A stretch of DNA of 64,000 nucleotides from a bacterium EF100-94H03 bin56. Lineage in GTDB: Bacteria > Pseudomonadota > Alphaproteobacteria > SP197. Shown here one piece after another: positions 1 through 8,626 of the stretch. Position 1 is the stretch's first letter. Each line of letters begins with the position of its first letter. The notes under the pieces are model-generated. The model made no database searches, was not told where the DNA came from, and was given only the letters and a program-made list of their open reading frames with translations. The position numbers were made by a program, and so were the translations under genes. The stretch is from NCBI GenBank assembly GCA_002238685.1, contig MPMV01000010.1, positions 1-64,000 on the forward strand, in the 5' to 3' direction.

Positions 1-2
1 GG

Positions 3-662
3 TTTGCGATCTACATGGTCGTCGAGAGCGTCTCGCGCCTGATGACGCCGGTTCCGATCCTGTTCGACGCGGCGATCGTCGTCGCCGTCGTCGGCCTCGT
101 CGTCAACGGCGTGTCCGTGCTGATCCTCAATGTTCGGGACCACGCAGCCGATCACGACGCCAACGCTCACCGTGACGGCCCGGAGGCGCACGGCCACAGT
201 CACGGGCACGGACACAGTCACGGGCACGCCGACCACAACCTTCGCGGCGCCTATCTCCATGTCCTCGCCGATGCCCTGACATCGCTGCTCGCGATCGTGG
301 CGCTGCTTGCCGGGAAGTACCTGGGGGCGGTCTGGATGGACCCGGCGATGGGAATCGTCGGCGCCTTTCTGGTCGGGCGCTGGGCCTGGGGGCTCCTGCG
401 CGACAGCAGCCACACGCTCCTCGATCGGCAGGCACCGGCCACGGTGCGGGATACCGTTCGTCGGTCGGTCGAGAAATTCCGCGACACGCGCGTCGTCGAC
501 CTGCACGTGTGGTCGATTGGCCCGGGGCTGTTTGCGGCCGAACTCGCGGTCGTCTCGCACGAGCCCGAAGAGCCGTCCGTTTACAAGGAGCTGCTTTCCG
601 ACGCGGATCTGGCACACGTCACGGTCGAGGTTCACCGCTGCCCCGGCGACACTTGTTCGTAA
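3..662 (+). CDS. CDF-family divalent metal cation efflux protein (5'-truncated)
   Basis: C-terminal part of a cation diffusion facilitator, an inner-membrane exporter that swaps divalent metal (Zn, Co, Ni or similar) for protons. The frame is already open at base 3, so the N-terminus lies outside the window. Seen: two hydrophobic segments near the visible start, then a long His-rich cytoplasmic loop (about residues 55-80, repeated HGHSHGH pattern encoded by a short direct repeat near 190-232), then HVLAD in the next membrane segment, which matches the HxxxD metal site of CDF proteins. A soluble C-terminal ferredoxin-like domain with DLHVWSIGPG follows. The His-rich loop resembles DmeF/CzcD types, but the metal cannot be told from sequence. 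Confidence 0.9.
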   Translation, partial: FAIYMVVESVSRLMTPVPILFDAAIVVAVVGLVVNGVSVLILNVRDHAADHDANAHRDGPEAHGHSHGHGHSHGHADHNLRGAYLHVLADALTSLLAIVALLAGKYLGAVWMDPAMGIVGAFLVGRWAWGLLRDSSHTLLDRQAPATVRDTVRRSVEKFRDTRVVDLHVWSIGPGLFAAELAVVSHEPEEPSVYKELLSDADLAHVTVEVHRCPGDTCS

Positions 663-689
663 AACGGGTGGCTGGCCGGGACCGGCGTT

Positions 690-870
690 GGTCGACCTCA
701 CGGTCGATGAGCAGCGAGAGCCGGTCTCGAAGGGCATGTCGTCGAGGGTGCTGCTTCACCACAGCCTGCAGGCCATCGAGGGACTTGCGCGTATCCGCGG
801 GATCACGGGCAAGCCACAAGCCGCCCAGCATCAGGGCTTCCGAAGGCGCAGCACCGTGCCGGCCGCCAAA
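690..870 (-). pseudogene. Remnant of IS66-family accessory protein TnpB (Orf2)
   Basis: A minus-strand reading frame here contains LWLARDPADTRKSLDGLQAV followed by VKQH and a hydrophobic LSLLIDRE stretch. This follows the IS66 TnpB/Orf2 pattern (a D-x-R-K/R-x-x-D/x-G-L core, then a 'LFVF.NRR' strand). Only about 50-60 residues are recognisable, the key phenylalanines and Asn-Arg-Arg are altered, and no tnpA, tnpC or inverted repeats are visible. It is a decayed insertion-sequence fragment, not an active gene. The rest of 663-1070 shows nothing else I recognise. Confidence 0.5.
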
Positions 871-1070
871 GGCAGTCCTGCGACGCTCTGTCACCCTGCA
901 TGACATGGCTCCCTGTGATGGTGCGGACCAATGACCGCAGCCCTGCCCAGCCCGAACGGAGCGGGCCTCTGTCGGTTCTCGACACCGGTACCGTGAGAAC
1001 ACGAGCGCGAGCCCGCCAGTCCGATTGGTGAATCAAACAGCGCGCTGGCCACCAGATTCCGGAGGCAAGG

Positions 1071-2072
1071 ATGCCGAAGTTGACGACTCCTCTCTGCCAC
1101 ATGCTGGGCATCACGGCCCCGATCCTGCAGGCGCCTGTTTCCTCTTCGCCCGACCTCGCCATCGCCGTGTCGGAAGCGGGCGGGCTCGGCATCCTGCCCA
1201 TCACCTGGACCGAGACCGACGCGCTGCGGCAGACGCTCGCGAACGTGCGGGCACGAACGTCGATGCCCTTTGCCGCCAACATCGTGATCCCGCTGATGGA
1301 CAAGGTGCGGCAGGCCAATCTCGACCTCGCGCTTGAGGCAGGCGTCCCGGTTGTCTCGACGTTCTACGGCGACCCCGTTCCGCTGATCCCGCGCATCCAC
1401 GACGCGGGCGCGCTCGTGATGCACACGGTGGGTTCGGCCGAAGAGGCCCGGCGTGTGGTCGACCAGGGGGTCGACATCGTTGTCGCTCAGGGTATCGAGG
1501 CCGGCGGCCATGTCTGGGGGACCGTGGCAACGATGGTCCTGGTGCCCGCGGTGGTCGATGCGGTGCCCACCACGCCGGTGGTGGCAGCAGGCGGCATCGC
1601 AGATGGGCGCGGCCTTGCGGCTATTCTCACCCTGGGTGCCCAGGCCGCCTGGATCGGCACCCGCCTGCTGCTCGCCCGGGAGAGCGACGCCCATCCGGCA
1701 TGGCGCGAACGTATCGTGACCGCGCACGAGACCGATACGATGCTCTCGGAGGCATTCGACGGCGGCTGGCCCGATGCGCCCCATCGCTGTCTTCTCAACG
1801 ATACGCTGGAAGCCTGGCAGGCGGCCGGCGAACCGACGCCCGGCAAACGGCCCAACGAAGGCGAGGTCATCGGTCACGATGGCCTGGGCATGGCGATCGA
1901 GCGTTACAGCATCGAAAACCCGAACGCTGACACGACCGGTGCGGTGACCTCCATGGCGCTCTACGCCGGACAGGGTGCTGGTCTGGTACGCGGCGAAGCG
2001 ACGGCCGCGGAGATCATGACCAACATGGTGGAAGAAGCCGAGTCGATCCTTGGGCGCTTCGGGAAGGGCTGA
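1071..2072 (+). CDS. Nitronate monooxygenase (2-nitropropane dioxygenase family)
   Basis: FMN-dependent TIM-barrel enzyme that oxidises alkyl nitronates to carbonyl compounds and nitrite, 333 aa, the usual family length. Seen: N-terminal PILQAPVSSSPDLAIAVSEAGGLG (the 'QAPM..' FMN-binding start), QGIEAGGHVWG around residues 140-150 (the conserved EAGGH with the catalytic His), and PVVAAGGIADG followed by LGAQAAWIGTRLLL (phosphate-binding strands). The start is well supported by a GGAGG-type site just upstream of the ATG. The physiological substrate is unknown; propionate-3-nitronate detoxification is the usual suggestion for this family. It stands alone between two remnant regions. Confidence 0.85.
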   Translation: MPKLTTPLCHMLGITAPILQAPVSSSPDLAIAVSEAGGLGILPITWTETDALRQTLANVRARTSMPFAANIVIPLMDKVRQANLDLALEAGVPVVSTFYGDPVPLIPRIHDAGALVMHTVGSAEEARRVVDQGVDIVVAQGIEAGGHVWGTVATMVLVPAVVDAVPTTPVVAAGGIADGRGLAAILTLGAQAAWIGTRLLLARESDAHPAWRERIVTAHETDTMLSEAFDGGWPDAPHRCLLNDTLEAWQAAGEPTPGKRPNEGEVIGHDGLGMAIERYSIENPNADTTGAVTSMALYAGQGAGLVRGEATAAEIMTNMVEEAESILGRFGKG

Positions 2073-2189
2073 GGGCCGGCATCAGGCGCCCTGGCCGCCT
2101 ACCGGCCTCATCCGCCAACATGCAGTCCGTGCCTCCCTCGAACAGCTTGCACGGCAACGCACGTTCAGCAACCGGCGACGTCATCCATG

Positions 2190-2330
2190 GCACACAACGC
2201 GTTCTCGCCGAGGGCTTTGCGGATGTCGTCCTCACCATGGCCGCGGCGCAACAGGGTCCCGATCAAGACGGGGAATTGACAGGGACCCCGGAATTCAATG
2301 AAGCAGGAAGAAGACCCGATTGTCTGGTCA
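2190..2330 (-). pseudogene. C-terminal remnant of an M19 (renal-type) dipeptidase
   Basis: On the minus strand one frame reads FPVLIGTLLRRGHGEDDIRK followed by ALGENAL. This matches the C-terminal helix pair of peptidase M19 membrane-dipeptidase-like proteins ('..FP.L...LL.RG..E.DIRKILG.N.LRV'). An upstream FIEFRGP piece fits the preceding loop. No catalytic metal motifs or longer frame survive, so this is a gene fossil. The remainder of 2073-2457 holds no recognisable coding or RNA feature. Confidence 0.45.
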
Positions 2331-2457
2331 CGACCACAGTTGATGTCGAGAAACGGCTACTCCGGCACCATCCTCGAGGGAGCAGGGCCGACCGACACGC
2401 CGCGGGGCAGACTGTCTCTCTCGCTGGTAGCGGGGGCAGGACTTGAAATTGCGATCT

Positions 2458-3399
2458 TCAGAGTATGAGGAGGACGCAGAGGCTTGCGGCAATGACGCAG
2501 GAACGCACATAGAGACGCAGGGCCGCATCGATATCGTCTGGCGTGCAGGCGGCACGGCCATCACCCATCCAGGCGTCGTTCACCAGGGTGCCTGCATAGC
2601 GGCGCGGCCCGGCAATGGCGATGCCAAGGGCACCGGCGAAGGCCGCTTCAGGCCAGCCGGCGTTCGGCGACCTGTGGTAACGGGCATCACGCCACGCCGC
2701 TTGCAACGAACTCCGCGGGTCTGCACCTGTCATGAATATCGAGGCACCGGCAACCACCACGGCGGACAGCCTGGCGGGCAGAAGATTCAGCAGATCGTCG
2801 CAACGCGCCGAGGCCTGGCCGAACGCGTGATGAAGCGGATCGCGGTGACCGATCATGCTGTCCAGGGTGTTGACCGCCTTGCAGACCAGGAGTCCCGGCA
2901 ACCCGGCCACCACGTACCAGAAGAGGGGTGCGACGACGCCGTCGGCGAAGTTCTCGGCACAACTCTCGATCGCAGCCCGGCTGATCCCATGACTGTCGAG
3001 CTGACCGGTGTCGCGGCCGACGATGTGCCCCACCATGCGGCGCCCCTCCTCGAGCCCATCGCGGCGCAGGGATGTGGCGACGTTCTTCACCTGGTCATGG
3101 AGATCTCTCTGGGCCAGCAGGATGGCGATGACAATCGCCTCCACGACCCAGCCCAGGGAGGCAAGCAGGATACCCGCTACCGTGGCGAGAACCATGATCG
3201 CCGCAAGCACGGCGAAGCCCGCAATCCGTCGCCTGGCGGCACCGCCATGATTGACATGTCTGTCGAGACCGTCGATGAGGGATCCGAGGATCACGACAGG
3301 ATGCTTCAACCGTCCCCACAGCCAGCGCGGGTCACCGATCAGCCAGTCGAGGACGACAGCCACTGCGAGAGCTGCCGGAAGTGCGTTGTCGAAGATCAT
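2458..3399 (-). CDS. cbiB: Adenosylcobinamide-phosphate synthase (CbiB/CobD)
   Basis: Inner-membrane enzyme of the late cobalamin pathway that attaches aminopropanol(-phosphate) to adenosylcobyric acid. About 313 aa from the ATG at 3399; an upstream in-frame ATG at 3435 would add 12 residues. Neither start has a strong Shine-Dalgarno, and the shorter one fits homologues, which begin shortly before the LDWLIGDP motif. Seen: DWLIGDPRWLWGRLKHPVV at the N-terminus, ESCAENFADGVVAPLFWYVV in the middle (the ES.(A/S)EN..D motif), NTLDSMIGHR, and several hydrophobic segments. It is divergent from cbiX with about 60 bp between them, so the two probably share a promoter region and belong to the same pathway. 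Confidence 0.93.
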   Translation of the reverse strand: MIFDNALPAALAVAVVLDWLIGDPRWLWGRLKHPVVILGSLIDGLDRHVNHGGAARRRIAGFAVLAAIMVLATVAGILLASLGWVVEAIVIAILLAQRDLHDQVKNVATSLRRDGLEEGRRMVGHIVGRDTGQLDSHGISRAAIESCAENFADGVVAPLFWYVVAGLPGLLVCKAVNTLDSMIGHRDPLHHAFGQASARCDDLLNLLPARLSAVVVAGASIFMTGADPRSSLQAAWRDARYHRSPNAGWPEAAFAGALGIAIAGPRRYAGTLVNDAWMGDGRAACTPDDIDAALRLYVRSCVIAASLCVLLIL

Positions 3400-3461
3400 G
3401 AGGACTTGCGGCGGGATATGGCGCGTCCCAATCATAATCCAACTGGCAAGGGATGAAGAAC

Positions 3462-4421
3462 ATGAGTGACACTGCCGTCATGCTGTGCGGTCACGGCAGC
3501 CGCGACAAGGCGGCCATCGCTGAATTCACGGACCTTGCCCGCACCCTCTCTTCCCGGTTCACATGGCCGGTCGCCCACGGCTTTCTCGAGTTCGCAACAC
3601 CGGTCATCCGCGAGGGCCTCGACCGCCTTCGCGATGGCGGTGCGCGGGAGATTCTCGCCGTTCCCGGAATGCTGTTTGCCGCAGGTCATGTCAAGAATGA
3701 CATCCCCGGAGTTCTCAACACGTGGTCCCGCGAAACCGGGATCCGGGTACGCTACGGCCGCGACCTCGGCCACGACATGAGGATGATCAAGGCAGCGGGC
3801 GAGAGGGTAGAGGAGGCCATCCGGACAGCGGATGCGACAGACGGCCATGTTGCCGCCAGCGATACCCTTCTGGTGGTGGTCGGGCGTGGCTCATCTGATC
3901 CCGATGCCAATGCCAACGTCGCCAGGGTCACCCGTCTTCTGACCGAGGGCCTCGGCCTGGGTTGGGGGGAAACGGCCTATTCGGGTGTCACGTTTCCGCT
4001 GGTCGCACCGGCGCTTGATCATGTCGTCCGGCTGGGTTTCCGGCGCATCATCGTCTTCCCCTACTTTCTCTTTACCGGGGTTCTTGTCAGGCGGATCTAC
4101 GATGCGGCAACCAGCGCCGCGACACGCTATCTGGACACCTCTATCGTCCAGGCCGGCTATCTCAACGATCATCCCCTGATCGTCGAGACCTTCGTTGCCA
4201 GGGTGGACGAGATCCTGAACGGTACCGGCAACATGAACTGCCAAGCCTGCAAGTACCGCGAGCAGGTACTCGGGTTCGAGGACGAGGTCGGCCTGCGCCA
4301 GGAAAGCCACCACCACCATGTCGAGGGGATCGGTACCGGCCATCACCATCACCACGGCGGGCACCACCATCCCTACCCCCACCGCGATCATCCCCTCGGC
4401 CCGGCATCCCTGAAGGACTGA
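3462..4421 (+). CDS. cbiX: Sirohydrochlorin cobaltochelatase CbiX, two-domain form
   Basis: Inserts Co(II) into sirohydrochlorin, an early step of the anaerobic-type cobalamin route. Two CbiX-like chelatase domains occur in tandem: the first begins with VMLCGHGSRD (residues about 6-15), the second with VVVGRGSSDPDANAN, the typical G-H/R-G-S metal-handling loops. The C-terminus has an MNCQACKYR cysteine motif and then a tail with runs of His (HHHH, HHHHH), a metal-storage tail known in some CbiX proteins. ATG 3462 is chosen because an AAGGG site lies 9 nt upstream; ATG 3453 is also in frame. Divergent from cbiB, and convergent with the next gene, leaving 17 bp between stop codons. Confidence 0.93.
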   Translation: MSDTAVMLCGHGSRDKAAIAEFTDLARTLSSRFTWPVAHGFLEFATPVIREGLDRLRDGGAREILAVPGMLFAAGHVKNDIPGVLNTWSRETGIRVRYGRDLGHDMRMIKAAGERVEEAIRTADATDGHVAASDTLLVVVGRGSSDPDANANVARVTRLLTEGLGLGWGETAYSGVTFPLVAPALDHVVRLGFRRIIVFPYFLFTGVLVRRIYDAATSAATRYLDTSIVQAGYLNDHPLIVETFVARVDEILNGTGNMNCQACKYREQVLGFEDEVGLRQESHHHHVEGIGTGHHHHHGGHHHPYPHRDHPLGPASLKD

Positions 4422-4438
4422 TCCAGCCACCCTCCAGC

Positions 4439-5020
4439 TCACCTGGTGACGTTGTCCTCGGCCATTGTCAGCCATGGCCACCGGCGCAGGTAGCTCTTGC
4501 ACTTTGTGCGGAACAAATGGGGGGTGGGGTTGTCCGGGTTGAGGCGCAGGATTCCAGAGAAGAGGTCGTCGAATCCCTTCGGGGCAACGAGATCGAAGCT
4601 GTCGTGACCCCTCGGACGCACCCCGACGCAGGTGCCGGAAACGACGAACCGGGCGATGCTGTCAGCACTCCGGGAAGTCGCCGGCCAGGGCTGGCCGAAA
4701 CGCTGTTCGAACCAGAGGGGAACACGGGCCTGGTTGCGTACCTGGTGCACGATGCCGAGGTCGGCAAATAGGTCGTCGGCTCGTCGAATCACGGCATCCT
4801 CGGCCTCCCAGGACGTGTCGGAATCCCAGTAGAAGATGTCGTAATCACGAATGTTGGCTCCGGGTGGCTGGCCCGAGAGCGCATTCCAGACCGGGCCGAA
4901 GAGGCAGCCCGCGACGAGCCACGCCTGGCTCACGTCCAGGGCCGGAAGACGTTCAAGTATCAACCGGTTGGTATCGTGAGCAAGGACCAGAGTCAGGAAC
5001 TCGTCGGAGTAGTCGTTCAT
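4439..5020 (-). CDS. DUF925 nucleotidyltransferase-fold protein
   Basis: 193-aa soluble protein with the pattern of the DUF925 / NTP_transf_6 family (COG3575). Seen: SQAWLVAGCLFGPVWNALSG, then IRDYDIFYWD (the D-Y-D-(I/V)-F-Y-(W/F)-D motif of the nucleotidyltransferase fold, around residues 78-87), WEAEDAVIRRA, VRNQARVPLWFEQRFG, and a C-terminal FDDLFSGILRLNP. The family is widespread in proteobacteria; its substrate is not established. It is a monocistronic-looking gene, convergent with cbiX. Confidence 0.85.
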   Translation of the reverse strand: MNDYSDEFLTLVLAHDTNRLILERLPALDVSQAWLVAGCLFGPVWNALSGQPPGANIRDYDIFYWDSDTSWEAEDAVIRRADDLFADLGIVHQVRNQARVPLWFEQRFGQPWPATSRSADSIARFVVSGTCVGVRPRGHDSFDLVAPKGFDDLFSGILRLNPDNPTPHLFRTKCKSYLRRWPWLTMAEDNVTR

Positions 5021-5092
5021 TGTCCCGTGGAGGTCCGGCCTGGTGGGAGTGCATCACCCCCGTGAAACTGACGATCCCCGGTCCGGGGCCGC

Positions 5093-6046
5093 CTAGGCGG
5101 CGAGTCTCTCCTCCATGTGGCGAACCAGTGCGCGGATGTGGTCGATCGTGGTGCCGCAGCAGCCACCGATGATGCTGACCCCGCTGTCAACCCACGCAAG
5201 ACAGGACCGGGCAAACTCCTCGGGTGTCAGGGATTCCGTGGTGTGATGTGTTTGCCTGTCGAAGGTCCGGAGCGTTTCCGGATAGGCCATGACCGGTCCC
5301 TGCCAGCGGCTGGCCAGGCACTCGAGCGCAGGACCGGTGACATCCGCCGTGGAATGCATGATCCCGTAAACATCGCCGCCCTTTTCCATGAGCGCATCGA
5401 TGATCTCCCCGAGCGGCGGGGGATTCGCCTCCTGTCTGGACTTGACGTTGTCCCAGCCCAGGAGACTGCCGTCATCATCGTCGATGCAGCTGATGCCCAC
5501 CCACACCGGCAACCCCGTCGCGACCGCAGCCTCCATACAGCGACCGGCACTGTCGATATCCAGCATCATTTCGAGGACAAGAACGTCCACGCCGGCCTCG
5601 GCGAGTGTCTCGGCCATCTCGACGAAGTTGCGGGCTTCCGTCTCCCCGTCCGGCAAGTGGGCGGGGTCCGCAATGATGGTGCCCTCCTTCCAGGCATACA
5701 TGGTCGACAGGGAGCCTGCCACGGCAACGGGCCGCGATGGTCCCACGGAGTCGACGGCTTCACGCGCCAGTTCGACCGCCCGTCGGTTGATGGCGACGGT
5801 CTCGTCCGCCAGTCCGGCCCCGGCCAGAACATGGCGGCAGGTGCCGAAGGTGTTGGTGATCACCACGTCGCATCCCGCCTCGACATAGGCCTCGTGGACA
5901 TTTCGGACGATGTCGGGGTGGGTCTTGTTGGCGGCTCCGCACCAGGCGGCACTGTTCATGGCGCCACCCTGCCGGGCAATTTCCGTGCCCGTGGCGCCGT
6001 CAAGAATGATCGTGTCACCCGAACGCAGCTTCTCATCGAGTATCAT
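5093..6046 (-). CDS. Homocysteine S-methyltransferase family protein
   Basis: Zn-dependent methyltransferase of the MMUM/BHMT type, which moves a methyl group from S-methylmethionine, betaine or a similar donor to a thiol such as homocysteine; 317 aa. Seen: ILDGATGTE at the start of the barrel, NTFGTCRH (first Zn cysteine) near residue 70, and IIGGCCGTT near the C-terminus (the paired Zn cysteines). The start at 6046 follows an excellent AAGGAGGG site 6-7 nt upstream; the open frame runs further upstream but without such a signal. No B12- or folate-binding domain is attached, so it is not MetH. The methyl donor is unknown. Confidence 0.88.
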   Translation of the reverse strand: MILDEKLRSGDTIILDGATGTEIARQGGAMNSAAWCGAANKTHPDIVRNVHEAYVEAGCDVVITNTFGTCRHVLAGAGLADETVAINRRAVELAREAVDSVGPSRPVAVAGSLSTMYAWKEGTIIADPAHLPDGETEARNFVEMAETLAEAGVDVLVLEMMLDIDSAGRCMEAAVATGLPVWVGISCIDDDDGSLLGWDNVKSRQEANPPPLGEIIDALMEKGGDVYGIMHSTADVTGPALECLASRWQGPVMAYPETLRTFDRQTHHTTESLTPEEFARSCLAWVDSGVSIIGGCCGTTIDHIRALVRHMEERLAA

Positions 6047-6310
6047 TGAACCCTCCTTGTCTCCGCACGCTCGATAACCATAGCCCGAGCGTCTTGCAAC
6101 CTCATCCGACTGAGAAGACCAGGGTGCGCAGCGCCGGGGGCTTGAAGATGAGAATTGCACATCCACATGGCCCACCCGAAACAGACTCCGGCACGGCACC
6201 TGGCGGACATGCTGAAAGAACGGTTGCGCACCCTTCCCGCATCACCCGGGGCAAGAATGGCGGCAACACAGAGGTTCAGTTCACGGAGCGGTCGTGACCG
6301 GCGAGGTCGT

Positions 6311-6640
6311 TCACGCAGACCGTCGGGTCGGCACACGGACCAGGATTCGTCCCGCATCAACCCTTGTCTCGAAGGTACGAATGTCTCTGGTGGCAGGCGA
6401 ACCGAGCACGCGGCCGGTGGGAATGTGAAACCGTGACTGGTGGAGCGGGCACTCGACGGTGTCACCTTCGACATACCCGTCTGTCAGCCTGGCACGCATG
6501 TGGGAACAGTAGCAATCCGTGGCATAGATCCTGTCATCGACCACGAAGAGCGCGATGGCGCGTCCCGCTGCCTTGACAGGCTCCGGCAGTTCCGGGTCGA
6601 GGTCACCCTCGGCGAGAACATCGTGCCATTCGTCATCCAC
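6311..6640 (-). CDS. Rieske-type [2Fe-2S] ferredoxin
   Basis: 109-aa small electron carrier. Seen: CSHMRARLTDG (Cys-x-His half of the cluster site, around residues 46-48) and CPLHQSRFH (second Cys-x2-His half, around residues 64-67), with the spacing of soluble Rieske ferredoxins. It lies 14 bp downstream of the desaturase gene on the same strand, so the two are probably co-transcribed and this protein most likely delivers electrons to the diiron centre of that enzyme. No reductase gene is adjacent. Confidence 0.9.
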   Translation of the reverse strand: MDDEWHDVLAEGDLDPELPEPVKAAGRAIALFVVDDRIYATDCYCSHMRARLTDGYVEGDTVECPLHQSRFHIPTGRVLGSPATRDIRTFETRVDAGRILVRVPTRRSA

Positions 6641-6654
6641 GACGCAGCAGTCCG

Positions 6655-7644
6655 TCAGTCCTGTGTCGGCCGCGTTCGATGTCCCGAGGCGCGGGAAAGC
6701 TGGAATGCGACTGCGTCAACGTAGCCCTGGCGAACTTCGCACAGGTGGCCGGTCAGCATGGCGCTGAGCGTCGGGAGGGCATGAAACGGAACCAGAGGGA
6801 CGGCGTGATGGGCGGTGTGAAAGGGCATGTTCCACGACAGCCATCGCACCGGACGCCAGGTCACAATCGTGCGGGAGTTTTCGAGCATGTCGGGGCTGTG
6901 CGAGCAGGCCGTGTGTTCGGAAAGCCGAATGATCCGTTCGACCGGTTCCCCCACGAGACGCGGGAGAAGCCAGTAGATGACGGCGAACCAGCTCTCCAGC
7001 CAGACCGAGGCGGCCCCCAGGAAGAGGTAGCCACCCCAGAAGATCCAGGCCTGGAGGCGCACGGTCCCGAGCATGTGAGACGGGAGGTAGCGACGTTCCG
7101 CGGGATTGAACCGCCCCAGAGCATGGAGCAGGAGGGACTTGAGGATTGCAGCGAAGTAGGGCAGTGCAGAAGCATAGAAGAGATACCCGGACAGGCGCTC
7201 ACCCATCGCGATCATCTGGGGGTCGCGTTCACGATCCTGTGTGTAGGTGTGATGGTCGGCATGCTGGAACCGAAAGGCCAAGGGCATGAGACCGAGGATC
7301 AGTCCACAACACCAGTAGACGGATTCGTTCAGCCAGCGGCTTCGAAAGGCCGTCCTGTGGCAGCACTCGTGAAACGGGGCAAACAGGTGCACGATCATGA
7401 TGCCGTGAATGAAGATGGCAGGTGCCACCCAGAACGTGTCCAGCGACGCCCAGACCAAAGTGCCCGTCGTCGCAATTGCCGTGGCATGCAGGAAAAGAAA
7501 CAGGAGACCAGGTCCGTTTCGCCTCGCCATCAGGGCTCGCACAGGCTTCCTGCCGAGCAAATGCACGATTCTCTCGGAAGAGCCGATTGTCGTACGCGCC
7601 GGGACGGCACCGGAGTCGCGGGAAAGAACGGTGTTCCGGATCAC
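6655..7644 (-). CDS. Membrane fatty acid desaturase/hydroxylase (diiron, three His boxes)
   Basis: 329-aa integral membrane oxygenase of the desaturase/hydroxylase superfamily. Seen: four or more hydrophobic segments and the three histidine clusters HECCH (about residue 93), HADHH (about 129) and HTAHH (about 285), which bind the diiron centre. Paired with the Rieske ferredoxin just downstream. It is divergent from the GntR regulator gene; the shared 190-bp upstream region holds a GTATGCAAAAC-type site also found before the aminotransferase. The substrate may be an acyl chain, a sterol- or carotenoid-like molecule, or a quaternary-amine compound; it cannot be set from sequence. A second, only distantly similar desaturase lies near 34.3 kb. 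Confidence 0.87.
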   Translation of the reverse strand: MIRNTVLSRDSGAVPARTTIGSSERIVHLLGRKPVRALMARRNGPGLLFLFLHATAIATTGTLVWASLDTFWVAPAIFIHGIMIVHLFAPFHECCHRTAFRSRWLNESVYWCCGLILGLMPLAFRFQHADHHTYTQDRERDPQMIAMGERLSGYLFYASALPYFAAILKSLLLHALGRFNPAERRYLPSHMLGTVRLQAWIFWGGYLFLGAASVWLESWFAVIYWLLPRLVGEPVERIIRLSEHTACSHSPDMLENSRTIVTWRPVRWLSWNMPFHTAHHAVPLVPFHALPTLSAMLTGHLCEVRQGYVDAVAFQLSRASGHRTRPTQD

Positions 7645-7672
7645 GGGTTACGCTTAATCCAGAAAATAGAAT

Positions 7673-7687
7673 ATGTTTTGCATACTG
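7673..7687 (-). promoter_or_regulatory. Candidate GntR/FCD operator in the divergent desaturase-GntR region
   Basis: Read on the minus strand the site is CAGTATGCAAAACAT. The core GTATGCAAA recurs at 10188-10196, upstream of the aminotransferase. The site sits between the desaturase start (7644) and the GntR gene (7832), where a regulator controlling both genes would bind. The match to the FCD-subfamily half-site style (TNGTATNCNA) is inference. Confidence 0.45.
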
Positions 7688-7831
7688 ACAGAATACTGTA
7701 GGTCGTGATTCCTGCGGTGTCCAGCGTCGACAATCGGACGGTGACAGGCGATGAAGCGGCCTGCTTGACTGTCAACGGGTGGTGACACTTGATGTAGCGT
7801 AAGGTCCAGCCGACAACGGGAGCCCCCATGC

Positions 7832-8587
7832 ATGCGCAAGTCACGGACGCCCAGGACGGATTCTGCCCGGTTGACGTCCCGTTCGACGAGACGACAACCG
7901 CGAGGCCAGGGTGCCGCCCTGGTCTACGAATATCTTCGCGACATGATCCTGCGCCTCGAGCTGGCGCCTGGAACCAAGATCGACGAAACGCGTGTCGTCA
8001 ACGAACTGCAGGTGTCCCGGACTCCAGTGCGCGAGGCGCTGGTCTGGCTGTCGTCCGACGGCCTGGTCACGATCCTGCCCAACCGCGGCGCCCTTGTAAC
8101 ACCCCTGGACGTCATGGAACTCACCCAGTACTTCGAGGCCCTGGAACTCTCCCATCGGGCCGTCCAGCACTGGGCGGCGGCGCGCCGCACACCAGTCGAT
8201 CTCCAGAACATCCGAAACGCCATGCATGCCTATGAAACGGCCGCGGCCTCAAAGGACGCGATTGCCATGAGCAAGACCAACATGGAGTTTCACGAAGCGA
8301 TCGCGGTGGCAGCCCGGAACGGGTTCTTTGAAACGATGATCGCACAGTTGTCGGCCCAGGGAATGCGGCTGAGCTGGATCTGGTTCGACAGCTTTTCGCG
8401 CGACGATCCCCACAAGGACATCGAGCGGACGATCGAGGAACACCGAACCATCTGCCAGGCGATCGAGAATCGCGACGTCGAGCAGGCGGAACATCTGGCA
8501 TCCACCCATGTCGAGACATTCCGTGAACGTCTCTACGCGCAGTTGAGCAGCACGATGGGCAAGGCCGTACCGACGATCCCGGGCTGA
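7832..8587 (+). CDS. GntR-family transcriptional regulator, FCD (FadR-type) subfamily
   Basis: 251 aa. Seen: N-terminal winged helix (about residues 28-95) with ETRVVNELQVSRTPVREALVWL, the recognition-helix hallmark 'SRTPVREAL', and LVTILPNRGALVTPL (the wing). A C-terminal all-helical FCD ligand domain follows, with the metal/ligand residues N/D..H..E/H represented by NMEFHEAIAVAARN and EEHRTICQAIENRD. FCD regulators usually sense small organic acids. It heads the divergent pair with the desaturase and precedes the lyase-like, aminotransferase and Pot-type transporter genes, so it is the likely regulator of this block. Confidence 0.9.
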   Translation: MRKSRTPRTDSARLTSRSTRRQPRGQGAALVYEYLRDMILRLELAPGTKIDETRVVNELQVSRTPVREALVWLSSDGLVTILPNRGALVTPLDVMELTQYFEALELSHRAVQHWAAARRTPVDLQNIRNAMHAYETAAASKDAIAMSKTNMEFHEAIAVAARNGFFETMIAQLSAQGMRLSWIWFDSFSRDDPHKDIERTIEEHRTICQAIENRDVEQAEHLASTHVETFRERLYAQLSSTMGKAVPTIPG

Positions 8588-8626
8588 AACACCGTCAGGA
8601 GCGGGAGAATTCGACACGCATTCACA

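Noticed and set aside
190..232. Short direct repeats CACAGTCACGGGCACGG-like in the CDF gene
   Set aside because: They encode the His-rich loop normal for this protein family, not a mobile or CRISPR repeat. No CRISPR array was seen anywhere in the window.
2443..3456. 337-codon plus-strand frame over cbiB
   Set aside because: Shadow of a clear CbiB protein on the minus strand; composition is Gly/Arg/His-rich with no motif.
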